Notes under the pieces: model-generated
Told to the model about the DNA's origin: nothing
Database searches by the model: none
What the model saw: only the letters and a program-made list of their open reading frames with translations
NCBI RefSeq assembly: GCF_037076345.1
Contig: NZ_AP024702.1
Span: 3,596,001-3,660,000, forward strand
From: Haloferula helveola
GTDB taxonomy: Bacteria > Verrucomicrobiota > Verrucomicrobiia > Verrucomicrobiales > Akkermansiaceae
Reading direction: 5' to 3'
DNA: 64,000 nt
Shown here: one piece after another, positions 43,301 to 52,100 of the stretch
Position numbering within the stretch: the first letter of the stretch is position 1
Layout of the letters: every line of letters begins with the position of its first letter
Position numbers and translations under genes: made by a program

Positions 43301-44643
43301 CGGACCGACAGCGAGAAGTCACCGCCATTCCCACGGATGGAAGTGCCCGGGCGGTGCAGGGTCAGCCGGTCGCGTCCGCCTTCGATGCACTGCACGCGCC
43401 CGCTGCTGACCTCCCAGTCCTGCAGTCGGTTCGCCCAGTAGCCGGGACCCGCCCACGTCTGGTCGGGAGTGCTGTCCCAGTTGTCGGAGAAGGAGCCGTC
43501 GGGCGGTGACGCGCCCCAGTAGTCGAGCCGGACGTTGTCCACCGACTGGAAATTGGAAGCTGCGGTGGGGTTGCTGCGGAACTGGATGCCGAGCGTTTCC
43601 CCCGCATGGGCATCGAGCTCGCCGGCCGGGACCGCGAGGTGGTAGTGGTCCCATGCTCCCGTGGAGGGCGACTTGAAATCGTAGGTGCGCGTGGCGACGA
43701 CCTGTCGGCTGCCGCCGTCGTCGACATAAAGGTCGGCGGTGAGTGTGCGGCTGGCGGTGGTGGTGCCGCGCTCGAAGACGAAGTCATCGAGACGGGCGAA
43801 GCCGGTGCCGGAGAGAGGGCCGCTGAAGGATACGAACAGGCGTTTGCCGGCCGCCGATGCGGGAACCGGAGCGAACACCGATTGATCGGTCTGGTAGGTC
43901 GAGTCGACGGCGGACAGTGTCGACTCGACCGTTTCGATGATGTCGGGCGTGCCGGTGGAAGTGTCGTCGGAGGTCGTGAAGATCGAAACCTGGACCCGGG
44001 CCGACAGGTCATCCCAGTTGAAGGCGTCGCGCCACAGGTAGGTGGCGCGGAAGGCCTCGCCGGTCGCGAGCGTGTGGCCGGTGTCGATACCGAAGAACCG
44101 GTTGCTGCCGACCGCGATCACCGCGTTTCGGGTGCCGTCGGGTGGCAAGGTGTTGGCAGGGCCGTTTCGGGTGGCCTCACCGCTCTGGTCGGGGCCGGCG
44201 GCATTGAACCACTCGGGGGTCTCGGCGAATGTGCGGGAGTCGTCGGTAGAGGTGTCTGCGTTGAAGTCGCCGTTTCTCAACGCTCCTCCGACGAGGGTCT
44301 CGACCGGGGTGAAACTGCCGTTGGCAGGGCCGCCGGCGAAGATCGCGGCATCGAAGCGCAGGGAATATGCCGCGCCGGTCTCGATGACATGGGTGGTCGG
44401 CTGGAACATTTCGACACTGTCCTCGAAGCTGAGCCGCCAGCCGCCGTTTCCGTAGTCGGTCCCGTCGTTGATGACTTGGGCATTGCCGCCGGTGCTGCTC
44501 CAGCCGGGGACGGCCGCGTTGTTCACCGACTGCCGGTCGATCCCGCCGTTGATCTCGCCGGACGGGTTGACGACTTCGATGGGGGAGGCGGCGGCAACGC
44601 AGGCCAGCGGCCCGAGCGCGCTGAGGAGCAGGGTTTTTCTCAT
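40360..44643 (-). CDS. Very large secreted PhoD-like metallophosphatase with beta-sandwich N-terminus
   Basis: A 1427-residue protein; signal peptide MRKTLLLSALGPLACVAAAS. Residues about 20–690 contain several jelly-roll/DUF642-like modules (EVVNPSGEINGGIDRQSVNNAAVPGWSS, then FARLDDFVFERG and WFDDFSGTGD strands). Residues about 700–1100 form a PhoD-type domain: NEIVIASTTCQRI, LLAHGDQIYEG, IAIPDDHDIYQGNLWGEGG and LAGDQHLATIAHHG, which supply the Asp/Asn/His metal ligands. The C-terminal part has an Ig-like segment, DADADGDGVSNGDEYRF, a Trp strand and ends KFYRGRWLTP, a variant of the shared C-terminal module. Probable phosphoesterase at the cell surface, unusually large for the family. Confidence 0.85.
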   Translation of the reverse strand: MRKTLLLSALGPLACVAAASPIEVVNPSGEINGGIDRQSVNNAAVPGWSSTGGNAQVINDGTDYGNGGWRLSFEDSVEMFQPTTHVIETGAAYSLRFDAAIFAGGPANGSFTPVETLVGGALRNGDFNADTSTDDSRTFAETPEWFNAAGPDQSGEATRNGPANTLPPDGTRNAVIAVGSNRFFGIDTGHTLATGEAFRATYLWRDAFNWDDLSARVQVSIFTTSDDTSTGTPDIIETVESTLSAVDSTYQTDQSVFAPVPASAAGKRLFVSFSGPLSGTGFARLDDFVFERGTTTASRTLTADLYVDDGGSRQVVATRTYDFKSPSTGAWDHYHLAVPAGELDAHAGETLGIQFRSNPTAASNFQSVDNVRLDYWGASPPDGSFSDNWDSTPDQTWAGPGYWANRLQDWEVSSGRVQCIEGGRDRLTLHRPGTSIRGNGGDFSLSVRTGLNAGSHTTTSRSGFLIGGAPNVDWRGALLVHDGLGRDFGLFIGLDGDGTLLIEDYSTGATSALAATANGAGFGSNTRLELDANYDEPSGTYLLTLEAFDAADTSLGTVSTSVPCDRVLGAFGLLNHRGGSNARYWFDDFSGTGDALHPETDRHLAIIGAMHTLSKGTLNLTAQLSPLDLASTPPVALDLWNGATWVETATTAIDNTDNYSSYTATFSIPGWDDTTDTDYRIRVNVGGTDYSWTGTVRRDPVDKNEIVIASTTCQRITDSALQNNGFDWTPIDLWQPHRQTYLHLAKHEPDVLLAHGDQIYEGQPTPVDSSNYQMDYLYKWNLWVLQVRDLTREIPTIAIPDDHDIYQGNLWGEGGASSTNQNDGGYTRPAVWVKMVERTQTSNLPDADPYNPTQPAPPVTQGIEVYFTGVTYGRLGLAVLEDRKFKTGPNNAPPALEDQFLLGDRQKDFLRAWNADWAGQDLKLVVSQTPFGNLRTHGSSGYNFNLNDRDTNGWPVHRRNETWELLRVSRMFQLAGDQHLATIAHHGIDGPRDAGISFTAPAIANFFPRCWDPIHNSGGTITTINPYLGDYFFDGNGTLPDGTTPNRTSDFPQHLGVLGAANPLQYYQQSNGITPINLHNRGAGYGITRVNKTTREFTFECWPLHVDPDEPSTGSQFADWPQTFAQTDNDGRTPTGYLPAVDTQWRKNAVVRVYDESSGLLVNAMRVRGNLYRPPVYDNGTTYRVEIAYDDEPLSETRLAQTATPPGAPVIRSFVALQPSIAAGGTATLRWDVESPSTLTIDQGIGDVIPQTVDGIGYIEVSPAGDTTYTLTLDGGPTATTVVRVFDDKATWLAIHFSPAELADPLVSGDDADADGDGVSNGDEYRFQTDPRDASSVPRLESRIVEDGGMNYVEFSSPFPLDAESCTLLVEAGDDLTTWLPLPSNRYTETSRADFPAEGTTRITLRLTTPVPESELRKFYRGRWLTP

Positions 44644-44767
44644 GGGTTTGAGACGAAGCTAGCCGCGTCGCGAGCCGATGCCACCGCAAAACCGCCGTCC
44701 GAGCCGGACCCGCGCAGGGGTCGGCTTGCCGGTTGCCAGCCTGCCGGGTGCCGGTCAGACTCCGCCC

Positions 44768-45124
44768 ATGAACGAAGCGCGAGATTTGGGAACCCAGCCG
44801 GTTGACGCCCTGATGCAGCAGTGGGGCCTGAGCAACCACGACATGGTCGATGCCTCCCCGGAACAGCTCACCCACAAGCAGGTCCAGCGCGCGCGGAAGG
44901 GGCGGATGCTCACCCTCGCCATGATGCAGAAGGTTACGCGAACGCTGAACATCGCGGTCTGGTACCGCCTCAAGAAGGAGGAGCGGGAGCAGTACTTCGA
45001 ATACCTCCACAAGCACCTCTTCAACTACGCCAAGGGATACGACCCGGCATTCGAGGACCCCAATGTGCCGCTGATGAAGTTGGTCGCGGACCGCGGAGGG
45101 AAGGTGATCAGCCGGGAAGCCTAG
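44768..45124 (+). CDS. Small HTH-like protein of unknown function
   Basis: A 118-residue soluble protein from ATG 44768. The segment VDALMQQWGLSNHDMVDASPEQLTHKQVQRARKGRMLTLAMMQKVTRTLNIA has the length and helix pattern of a Cro/XRE-like helix-turn-helix, with the basic HKQVQRARKGRML as recognition part. A C-terminal helical tail (EEREQYFEYLHKHLFNYAKGYDP) follows. I recognise similar small verrucomicrobial proteins but no named function. It is divergent from the giant PhoD gene with 124 bp between and may regulate it, although that is only positional inference. Confidence 0.65.
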   Translation: MNEARDLGTQPVDALMQQWGLSNHDMVDASPEQLTHKQVQRARKGRMLTLAMMQKVTRTLNIAVWYRLKKEEREQYFEYLHKHLFNYAKGYDPAFEDPNVPLMKLVADRGGKVISREA

Positions 45125-45208
45125 CGGGTATCCCACACCGCTTGATTGGCTTCGAGTCGTGAAGCCCGCCGACCGGGATGCTGTGTCTCAGCTGACTCTC
45201 TGACGTCG

Positions 45209-46315
45209 TCATTGGTTCTTCGGCGGGGGACCGATGGTCCCGCCTTCGACAAACTTGGCTTTTGTGAAGCTGCGGCGGCGATCCTCTTTGCCGCGGGCGA
45301 CATTGGCCGCCCACCGCACGGCTCGCCGCGCGAGGGGGCTTCCATCCCAGTGAATGTGGGCAACCGTAGGCCGGCACCAAGCAAACACGGGATCCGGATC
45401 GTCGCAGACCAACGAAACGTCGCGAGGCGCCAGGATGCCGCGCTGGGCCAGGTGTTGCTGAACCGCGATGAATGTCGAAGACTCCCCGACGATCAGGGCA
45501 GTGGGAGGAGTGTGTCGGAAGAGCCGGTCGAGCAACTCCTGAAGGCCTTCCGCATCTTCTCTCCAGTCCGGCAGATTGTAGCTGCCGTGCTTGATGCCGT
45601 GCCTGTCCAGTTCCTCAAGGAAGACTTTTTCAATCCGGCCGGGCTCGGGTTTGCGTAGTACCTCCCGGTCAATCATCACGATCCGGCGGTGGCCAAGTTC
45701 GACAAGCCTGCCTACCAGCGTGCGCATCGAAGACTCCTTATCCGGGCCGGTGCTGGCGATCGGGACGCCCCGCCTGCGCCCCGCGAAGGCGAAGGTGGGC
45801 AACCGGTGCTCGGCAAACCACTCGAGCACCTCACGGGAGCCGGACGATACTACCCATGCATCTGCCGGGGAGTTCTCCACGAGTCGCGCGATCCTCCTGG
45901 GGTTCATGCCCAGTTCCGTCAGGGTCTTCGGTGCGAAGCCCGCGGAGTGTCCGGCATTCAGAAGGCGGTGCTGGAGATCGACGTTGTAGTAGATCTTCGA
46001 GTCGTCCGGTGCGTAAAGCAGGATGCCGACACGGAGGCCGGGGACCGTCAGCCGCTCCGGAAGAACGATGCGGCGCTTTCTTCCCGCTCCCTTGGGCACG
46101 AGGATGCCTTCCTTTTCGAGTTGGGACAGGGCGGTCTCCATGGTCATGCGACCGACACCGAACTGCTGGGACAGCGCCCGCCCGCCTGGCATCGATCCGG
46201 ACCACACCCCGCGGTTGATCTGCTCGCGGAGATGCTCCGCGACCTGTTCGGAGGCCGAAAGGACCCGGAGTTCGCTCACCGGGGAATCCCTCCACGCCAG
46301 ATGTTGGCTTGTCAA
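45209..46315 (-). CDS. GntR-type HTH regulator with LacI-type sensor domain
   Basis: A 368-residue regulator. The N-terminal winged helix covers about residues 20–85 (SASEQVAEHLREQINRGVWSGSMPGGRALSQQFGVGRMTMETALSQLEKEGILVPKG). A LacI/periplasmic-binding domain follows (LRVGILLYAPDD, DAWVVSSGSREVLEWFAEHRLPTFAFAGRRRG, VGRLVELGHRRIVMIDRE, PTALIVGESSTFIAVQQHLAQRGILAPRDVSLVCDDPDPVFAWCRPTVAHI), typical of sugar-responsive repressors. It is divergent from the PASTA-domain secreted protein, with two dyads in the 190-bp gap. It most likely controls that gene and possibly the esterase and sulfatase genes beyond. Confidence 0.9.
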   Translation of the reverse strand: MTSQHLAWRDSPVSELRVLSASEQVAEHLREQINRGVWSGSMPGGRALSQQFGVGRMTMETALSQLEKEGILVPKGAGRKRRIVLPERLTVPGLRVGILLYAPDDSKIYYNVDLQHRLLNAGHSAGFAPKTLTELGMNPRRIARLVENSPADAWVVSSGSREVLEWFAEHRLPTFAFAGRRRGVPIASTGPDKESSMRTLVGRLVELGHRRIVMIDREVLRKPEPGRIEKVFLEELDRHGIKHGSYNLPDWREDAEGLQELLDRLFRHTPPTALIVGESSTFIAVQQHLAQRGILAPRDVSLVCDDPDPVFAWCRPTVAHIHWDGSPLARRAVRWAANVARGKEDRRRSFTKAKFVEGGTIGPPPKNQ

Positions 46316-46355
46316 GGTGGCAGAGGGCGGGTTGAAGAAAACCGTCAGAAATTAG

Positions 46356-46408
46356 GACTGGCTAGTCTGCCAAACAATCGTTGAGACCGAGGACTGTTCA
46401 GCTAGTCC
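46356..46408. promoter_or_regulatory. Two dyads with a shared half-site in the GntR–LacI divergent region
   Basis: GACT-GGCT-AGTC (46356–46367) and GGACT-GTTCAGCT-AGTCC (46391–46408). Both have GACT/AGTC half-sites, and GCTAGTC is a direct repeat between them. They lie 40–95 bases from the regulator start (46315) and 98–150 bases from the secreted-protein start (46506), so they are plausible operators for the divergent regulator. Not proven. Confidence 0.45.
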
Positions 46409-46505
46409 TCGTCGATCAGGCATGCGTCGGCATGTCGGTTCACGTCGTTTTGATCCCCCGGGATGGTCGTGGACTTCCTCCCTGAATCCGAAAGCAAGAC
46501 GAACC

Positions 46506-48929
46506 ATGAAGAGACCCCTCCTCGGCCTGTTGCTGGCCATGTTCCATTTCGTAGCCTCTGCTTCCGCGGACGTTACCATCGCGGACTCGTTCACCTACAC
46601 CAACGACTTCGGGCCCGGCGACAGTTTCTCGAGTACCAATGGAGCGACTCCTCCGATCACCGTCGACACCACCGGTTTCACCGCCGCAGGTAGCGACAAG
46701 CTGGTCATCCTCCTTTCATTTCACAACAGCGCCGGAACCACCGCCCCGATCACGAGTCTCACCTACGGGGGAGCCAGCTTCTACAGCAATCTCGCGGCCG
46801 GCCCCGGTCTCGCGACGACCGGCCTCGGTTCCAAGAACTACATCCTCTATCTCGACGACGTCGCCACTGACGGAGACCTGGTCATTGGATTCGACGATAC
46901 GCTCAACGCGAGCTGGGACATCGACGAAGTGGGGGTGTTGCTGTTGGCCGTGAACGGGACCTTGGACGGGACCGCCGTGACCTCACAGTATCTGGCCAAC
47001 AACAACGCCTTCAATGCGACCAACGCGATCGTCGGTGATCTCATCGTGGGAATGGGTCAGCGAAACAACCAGAGTTCCATGACGGTCAACGCGCCCTACA
47101 CCGGCGTCAATTTGCAAGTGGGCAATCTCAATGCCGAGGGCGCGCATCTGATCGCGACAGCCCCGGATCCGGAGGCTCCCGTCTTCGCCACGGTCACGCC
47201 GCAAGCCAAGTCCTTCGCGGTATTCGCCACGGCGAGCAGCTCCTCGACGACGGTTCCCGATGTGGTGGGCCTGTCGCAGGCTTCGGCAGAGTCCGCCATC
47301 ACGGGCGCCTCCCTCATTGTCGGCACGGTGACGACCGATTACAGCGACACGGTTCCCGCGGGCGACGTCATCAGCCAGAACCCGGAAGGTGGCGAGACCA
47401 TCGCATCGGGTGAGCCGGTGGATCTGCTGGTTTCGCTCGGCCCGCCACCGCAGGTGAGCGTCCCGGACGTGGTGGGTCTCTCCCAGGCATCAGCGGAATC
47501 GGACATCACCGGAGTCTCCCTGGCCGTCGGCGCGGTGACTTTCCAAAACGACGCGGTGGTGCCGGCGGGGGATGTGATCAGCCAGAACCCGACGGCCGGC
47601 TCGTCGGTCGATATCAACTCGAGCGTGGACCTTGTGGTCTCCTATGGCCCGCAACCATTGGTGCCGGATGTGGTGGACGTCGATGAAGCGACTGCGAAAT
47701 CGACCATTGCCGGAGCTTCTTTGACCGTGGGCAATGTCTCGAATGGGTACAGCCCGACGATTGCTGCCGGCAATGTGATCACCCAAGTTCCAGCTGCCGG
47801 TATGTCAGTCGATACCAACTCCCCTGTAGATCTGGTGATTTCCTTGGGCGCGAATCCAGCGCCGGCCACCATTGCCAGCATCTTCTCCTACAAGTATGAC
47901 TTCGGGCCGGGGGATAACTCGGTTACGGATAACCAGGGAGCAACCTCACCCATCACCATTACTCCGTATGAGTTCACCGCGGCAGGCGCTGGCAAGTTGG
48001 TTGCCGTGATCAGCGTGCACAACAGTGCGGTGCAGACAGCTCCGGTGACGGGTGTCACCTACGCCGGGGAAAGTCTCACTCTCGTCGCTGGAAACGAGGG
48101 TGTGGGTTACACAAAGGCCACCATCTACTACCTCGACGATGTCAGTATCGATGGTGATTTTGTCATCAACCTCGATAATTCGACATACAACATCGATGAG
48201 GTGGCGGTGCAGCTTTTCGCCCTGAATGGACTTCAGTCCGGAACCGCATTTGATGCCCAGTCGGGAGCATTCACCGATATCGACGCCGAGGTTGGCGACT
48301 TCGTGGTGGGCGCGGCTCAAAGAAACAACCAGCCCTCCACGATGACGGTGACGAACGTTCCACCGTACTATGAAATCAACAACACCGTCGGTGAGATGAC
48401 GACCCGGACAGGCTATCAAGTGGTAACGACCGCCGGTTTGACGTCACCCATTTTCAATGGCGATGTCCAATCCAGATCTCTCGCCGCCTTTGCCGCCGTC
48501 GGCAACCATCTGGGCACCGCGTACGATGACTGGGCAGCCACCAATGCTCCCGTCACCGGAGGCGACCCGACGGCCGACGAGGACGATGACGGCGTGAACA
48601 ACGGCATTGAATTCGTCGTCGGGGGAAGCATTTCCACAAATGACCTGGACAAGTTGCCGACGGTTTCAGCCGACGGTTCGAACATGACCTTCAGCTTCGT
48701 GCGCGACCAGGCATCGATCGATGCCTCCACACTGGTCACCATCGAGGTGAGCGCTGACCTGGCGACTTGGGACACACCGCCGTCCCCCTATGCCGTGCCT
48801 GACACTCCGACCGCCGGTCCTCCCGTCGCTGTGGTCGACAACCTCGACGGAACCGACACTGTGACGCTCACGGTGGCGCAGGATTCGGCGAAGAAGTTCG
48901 CCCGCTTGAGGGTGACGATCGCACCCTGA
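46506..48929 (+). CDS. Secreted PASTA-domain protein with duplicated unknown domain
   Basis: An 807-residue protein from ATG 46506 with signal peptide MKRPLLGLLLAMFHFVASASA. Architecture: unknown domain copy 1 (about residues 22–243: FTYTNDFGPGDSF, SFHNSAGTTAPITSLTYGG, YLDDVATDGDLVIGFDD, IDEVGVLLLAVNG, GMGQRNNQSS); three PASTA domains (about 249–313, 318–381, 385–448; each VPDVVGLSQASAES-like with AGDVISQNP); unknown domain copy 2 (about 453–665: FSYKYDFGPGDNS, SVHNSAVQTAPVTGVTYAG, GAAQRNNQPS); C-terminal module (673–807: DEDDDGVNNGIEFVVGG, DKLPTVSADG, end FARLRVTIAP). PASTA domains usually bind peptidoglycan or glycans, so this is probably a surface-attached protein. Regulated by the divergent GntR–LacI protein (inference). 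Confidence 0.85.
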   Translation: MKRPLLGLLLAMFHFVASASADVTIADSFTYTNDFGPGDSFSSTNGATPPITVDTTGFTAAGSDKLVILLSFHNSAGTTAPITSLTYGGASFYSNLAAGPGLATTGLGSKNYILYLDDVATDGDLVIGFDDTLNASWDIDEVGVLLLAVNGTLDGTAVTSQYLANNNAFNATNAIVGDLIVGMGQRNNQSSMTVNAPYTGVNLQVGNLNAEGAHLIATAPDPEAPVFATVTPQAKSFAVFATASSSSTTVPDVVGLSQASAESAITGASLIVGTVTTDYSDTVPAGDVISQNPEGGETIASGEPVDLLVSLGPPPQVSVPDVVGLSQASAESDITGVSLAVGAVTFQNDAVVPAGDVISQNPTAGSSVDINSSVDLVVSYGPQPLVPDVVDVDEATAKSTIAGASLTVGNVSNGYSPTIAAGNVITQVPAAGMSVDTNSPVDLVISLGANPAPATIASIFSYKYDFGPGDNSVTDNQGATSPITITPYEFTAAGAGKLVAVISVHNSAVQTAPVTGVTYAGESLTLVAGNEGVGYTKATIYYLDDVSIDGDFVINLDNSTYNIDEVAVQLFALNGLQSGTAFDAQSGAFTDIDAEVGDFVVGAAQRNNQPSTMTVTNVPPYYEINNTVGEMTTRTGYQVVTTAGLTSPIFNGDVQSRSLAAFAAVGNHLGTAYDDWAATNAPVTGGDPTADEDDDGVNNGIEFVVGGSISTNDLDKLPTVSADGSNMTFSFVRDQASIDASTLVTIEVSADLATWDTPPSPYAVPDTPTAGPPVAVVDNLDGTDTVTLTVAQDSAKKFARLRVTIAP

Positions 48930-48980
48930 AGGAGTGCCAGTCTTCTGCTGGCGATCCGATCGAACGGGCGCCTTTCCCAT

Positions 48981-49015
48981 GTCCCGGCCCCTTCCTCATC
49001 GGGGCTGGGACTTCT
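48981..49015 (+). terminator. Terminator-like hairpin after the PASTA protein gene
   Basis: GTCCCGGCCCC (48981–48991) pairs with GGGGCTGGGAC (49001–49011), 11 bp with one G·T, loop of 9, then TTCT. It lies about 50 bases after the stop at 48929. The short T stretch makes it a weaker terminator than those at 3037 and 36235. The rest of the 195-bp gap to the esterase gene shows only a GAGGT ribosome binding site before ATG 49125. Confidence 0.6.
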
Positions 49016-49124
49016 GAATCAAGCCGCAAGGAATCAATGAGTATACGGAAGCTCAAGCGTCCCCGGATAGTGACTTCATGGAAATCAATTTCTGTTTCCA
49101 AGCCCACCATGACCTGAGGTCGGT

Positions 49125-52100
49125 ATGAAACTCCTCAGAATGCTTCTTGCGACGGTTTCAACCGTTCCATCGATCCTCCTGGCGGTTGATACGGACGGCG
49201 ACGGACTGGACGACTCGGTCGAAACGAACACCGGTATCTACGTTTCTCCACTCGACACCGGTACCGCGCCGAACGATCCGGACACCGATGGCGACGGCGT
49301 GGGCGACTGGTATGAAGTCGCGAACGCCGGAGTGCCGACCGGAGAACCGCAGCCGAACTCACCCAACGATCCGGACCTGCATCCCAACACTCCCTATCCG
49401 CTGCCTGCGCCGGACTCCTCACCGACGCTGGCGACAGAACCGGTGAAAGTCTACATCCTCGCCGGTCAATCCAACATGGATGGGCACGGCATGGTCAGCG
49501 AAACCAATTCGCTCGGCACGCTGACCGACATCGTGTTCAACGGGAAGAAATACCCCAACCTCTGGAACGGTTCCTCCTGGGCTTCCCGTAGCGACGTTTA
49601 TTGCCGTGGACTGGTTGCGACCAGCGCCAACGGGCCGCTCGTTCCGGGCAGCTCCGGGGCATCCGGCGGGAGATTCGGCCCGGAGCTCGGATTCGGTCAG
49701 CAGATGGGTTTCTATCACGACGAACCGGTCCTGATCATCAAGGTCTCGCAGGGAAACCGCACACTCGGCTATGATTTCCTGCCGCCGGGCAGCACGGAGT
49801 ATGCGTCCGGTTCGGAGACATACGCGGGCTACGGAGATTCTACCAAGTCATGGACCACCGGAACAACCCCGACACCGGGAAGCACCTACGCGGGCCATCA
49901 GTGGGATCAGAGTTTCCTTGATGATGCCGACTGGCACGTGCCTCCGGGAACTCCGTACACGAACGGGATCGATGTCCTCGACAATTTCGCCGCCCAGTAT
50001 CCCCAGTGGGCGAGCCAAGGTTTCGAGATCGCCGGATTCGTGTGGTGGCAGGGATACAGCGACGCACTGAGCAGCGTGCCTTACTCGTCGCGCTACGAGC
50101 AGAATATGGTCCGCTTCATCAATGAGCTTAGAGACTACTATGAAGCGAGGTATCCGGGCAATATCAGCACCGACGCGCCGTTTGTGCTCGGCACGCTTGG
50201 CTTCAACGGATGGAGCCAGAGTGGTGTGCAGTTGGAGACAACGCGGGCCCAACTGGCGGTTGATGGAGCTTCAGGCGATTATCCGGAGTTCGCCAACAAC
50301 GTGAAGACCGCGGAGACACGCGGTTTTTATCGGAACGGCAGCATCTCTCCCAGAACCGGACAAGGTCACCACTACCACCTGAACGCGGAGACCTACTTGC
50401 TGGCAGGCGACGCGCTTGGCCGCGCCATGATCGACCTTCAAGAACTGGGCGCGGCGGCCGATACCGCAGAACCCCAAATCGCTTATCTGAACCCTCCCGA
50501 CAATGCGTCCGACGTGCCGGGAAACATGAGTCTCAAAATTACTTTCAAGGAAACGGTCAGTGTCGGCAGCGGGGATATCACCATCAAGAACCTGACCGAC
50601 AATACCCAGACCGTCATCTCCGTGACCGATGCCGATCAGGTCTCGGCGGCTGGATTCGCCCTGACCATCAATCCTGCGGCCGACCTCGAGACCGGTGATG
50701 ATTACTCGATCCTCGTCGATCCCGGAGCGGTCGTCGATGACAGTGGAAACGCATTCGCAGGCATCAGCGGTGACACAAGCTGGAATTTCACCGCGTCGGC
50801 ACCGGATTACAACGCTCCGCCTGTCCCGTCCTTCATCACTCCTCTGGGACCGAAGAGGAACGACGAGATCACAGTCTCGGTAAACGCCGTGACCGATCCG
50901 GAGGGAGCTGGTGTTGTCTACCGCTTCCGGAACGTGACCTTGGGGCGGGACAGCGGCTGGACGGTCGATACCACTTGGGTCGACAAGGACCTGCCCACCG
51001 GCAAGATTTTCGCCTACACGGTCCAATCGCGTGACAATTCGCTCAACCTGAACGAGAGCGCCGTTTCCGTACCGGTCGCCGCGAAGACCCTTTCAACCGA
51101 TGACCCGCAGGTTCAGGTGGCCGACGTGTTTACCCACCGCGAGGATTTCAGACCCGGTGATTCGGTGGGCGACTCCCAAGGGGTCACGGGCCCCATCACG
51201 ATATCCACAAGCGGTTTCGAAGTTGGTGGAACAGCGAAACTCGTGGGCGTGCTCTCGATGCACAACAGCGCCGCGACGGTGGCAACCCTGACCTCACTGA
51301 CCTTCAACGGAGTGGATGTCCTTCCGAATGTCATCACCGGATTCGGGTCCACCGGGGAGGTGGCCTCGGAACAATACATCTTTTACTTGGACAGCCCTCC
51401 GGCAGCCGGAGATCTGGTGATCGGGTTCGGCACTTCGGGAGGAGTCGATGAAGTGGGTGTGGCTCTTTTCGCTCTCAACAAGGTCAGGCCGGGTTACTTC
51501 GCCAGAGGGGAGAACAACAACGGCAATCCGCCCGAACTCGACGTTTACTCCGGAGACTTCGTGATCGGTGTCGGCAAGAGGAACAACCAGTCCCAGTCGG
51601 TCTCGAACGCACCGCCCTACACCTCACTCGAGATTTCCGCAGGTAATCTCAAGGGGTTCGTTGGATACATCACCGCAGGTGGCGACGGACTGACCGCGCC
51701 TGTCTTCTCGAATACCAGCATCAGCTCGTCGGTGGCCGCCTTCGAGGCCGCCCCGGACCCGGAACCTCCGCTTTCCGCATATGAGACATGGGCCATTTTC
51801 GAGGCTCCTCTCACGGCCAATAACCCCGATGGGGATGAGGACCGGGACGGGGTCTCGAATCCTCTCGAGTTCGTTCTCGGGGGCACCTCTTCCGGGAATG
51901 ATATCGGCAAGCTGCCGACGCTTTCAACGGACGGCAGTTCGGCGGACTTTGCTTTCGCACGAGCGCAACAGTCCATTGGACCCGGAGTCGCTTTGCAGAT
52001 CGAGATCGGCACCGACCTGGTCACATGGCCGGAGGTCCATCCGGTACCTGACGGCGCCACCGCCGGGCCCCCGGTTATGGTGATCAAGGACAGCTCGCCG

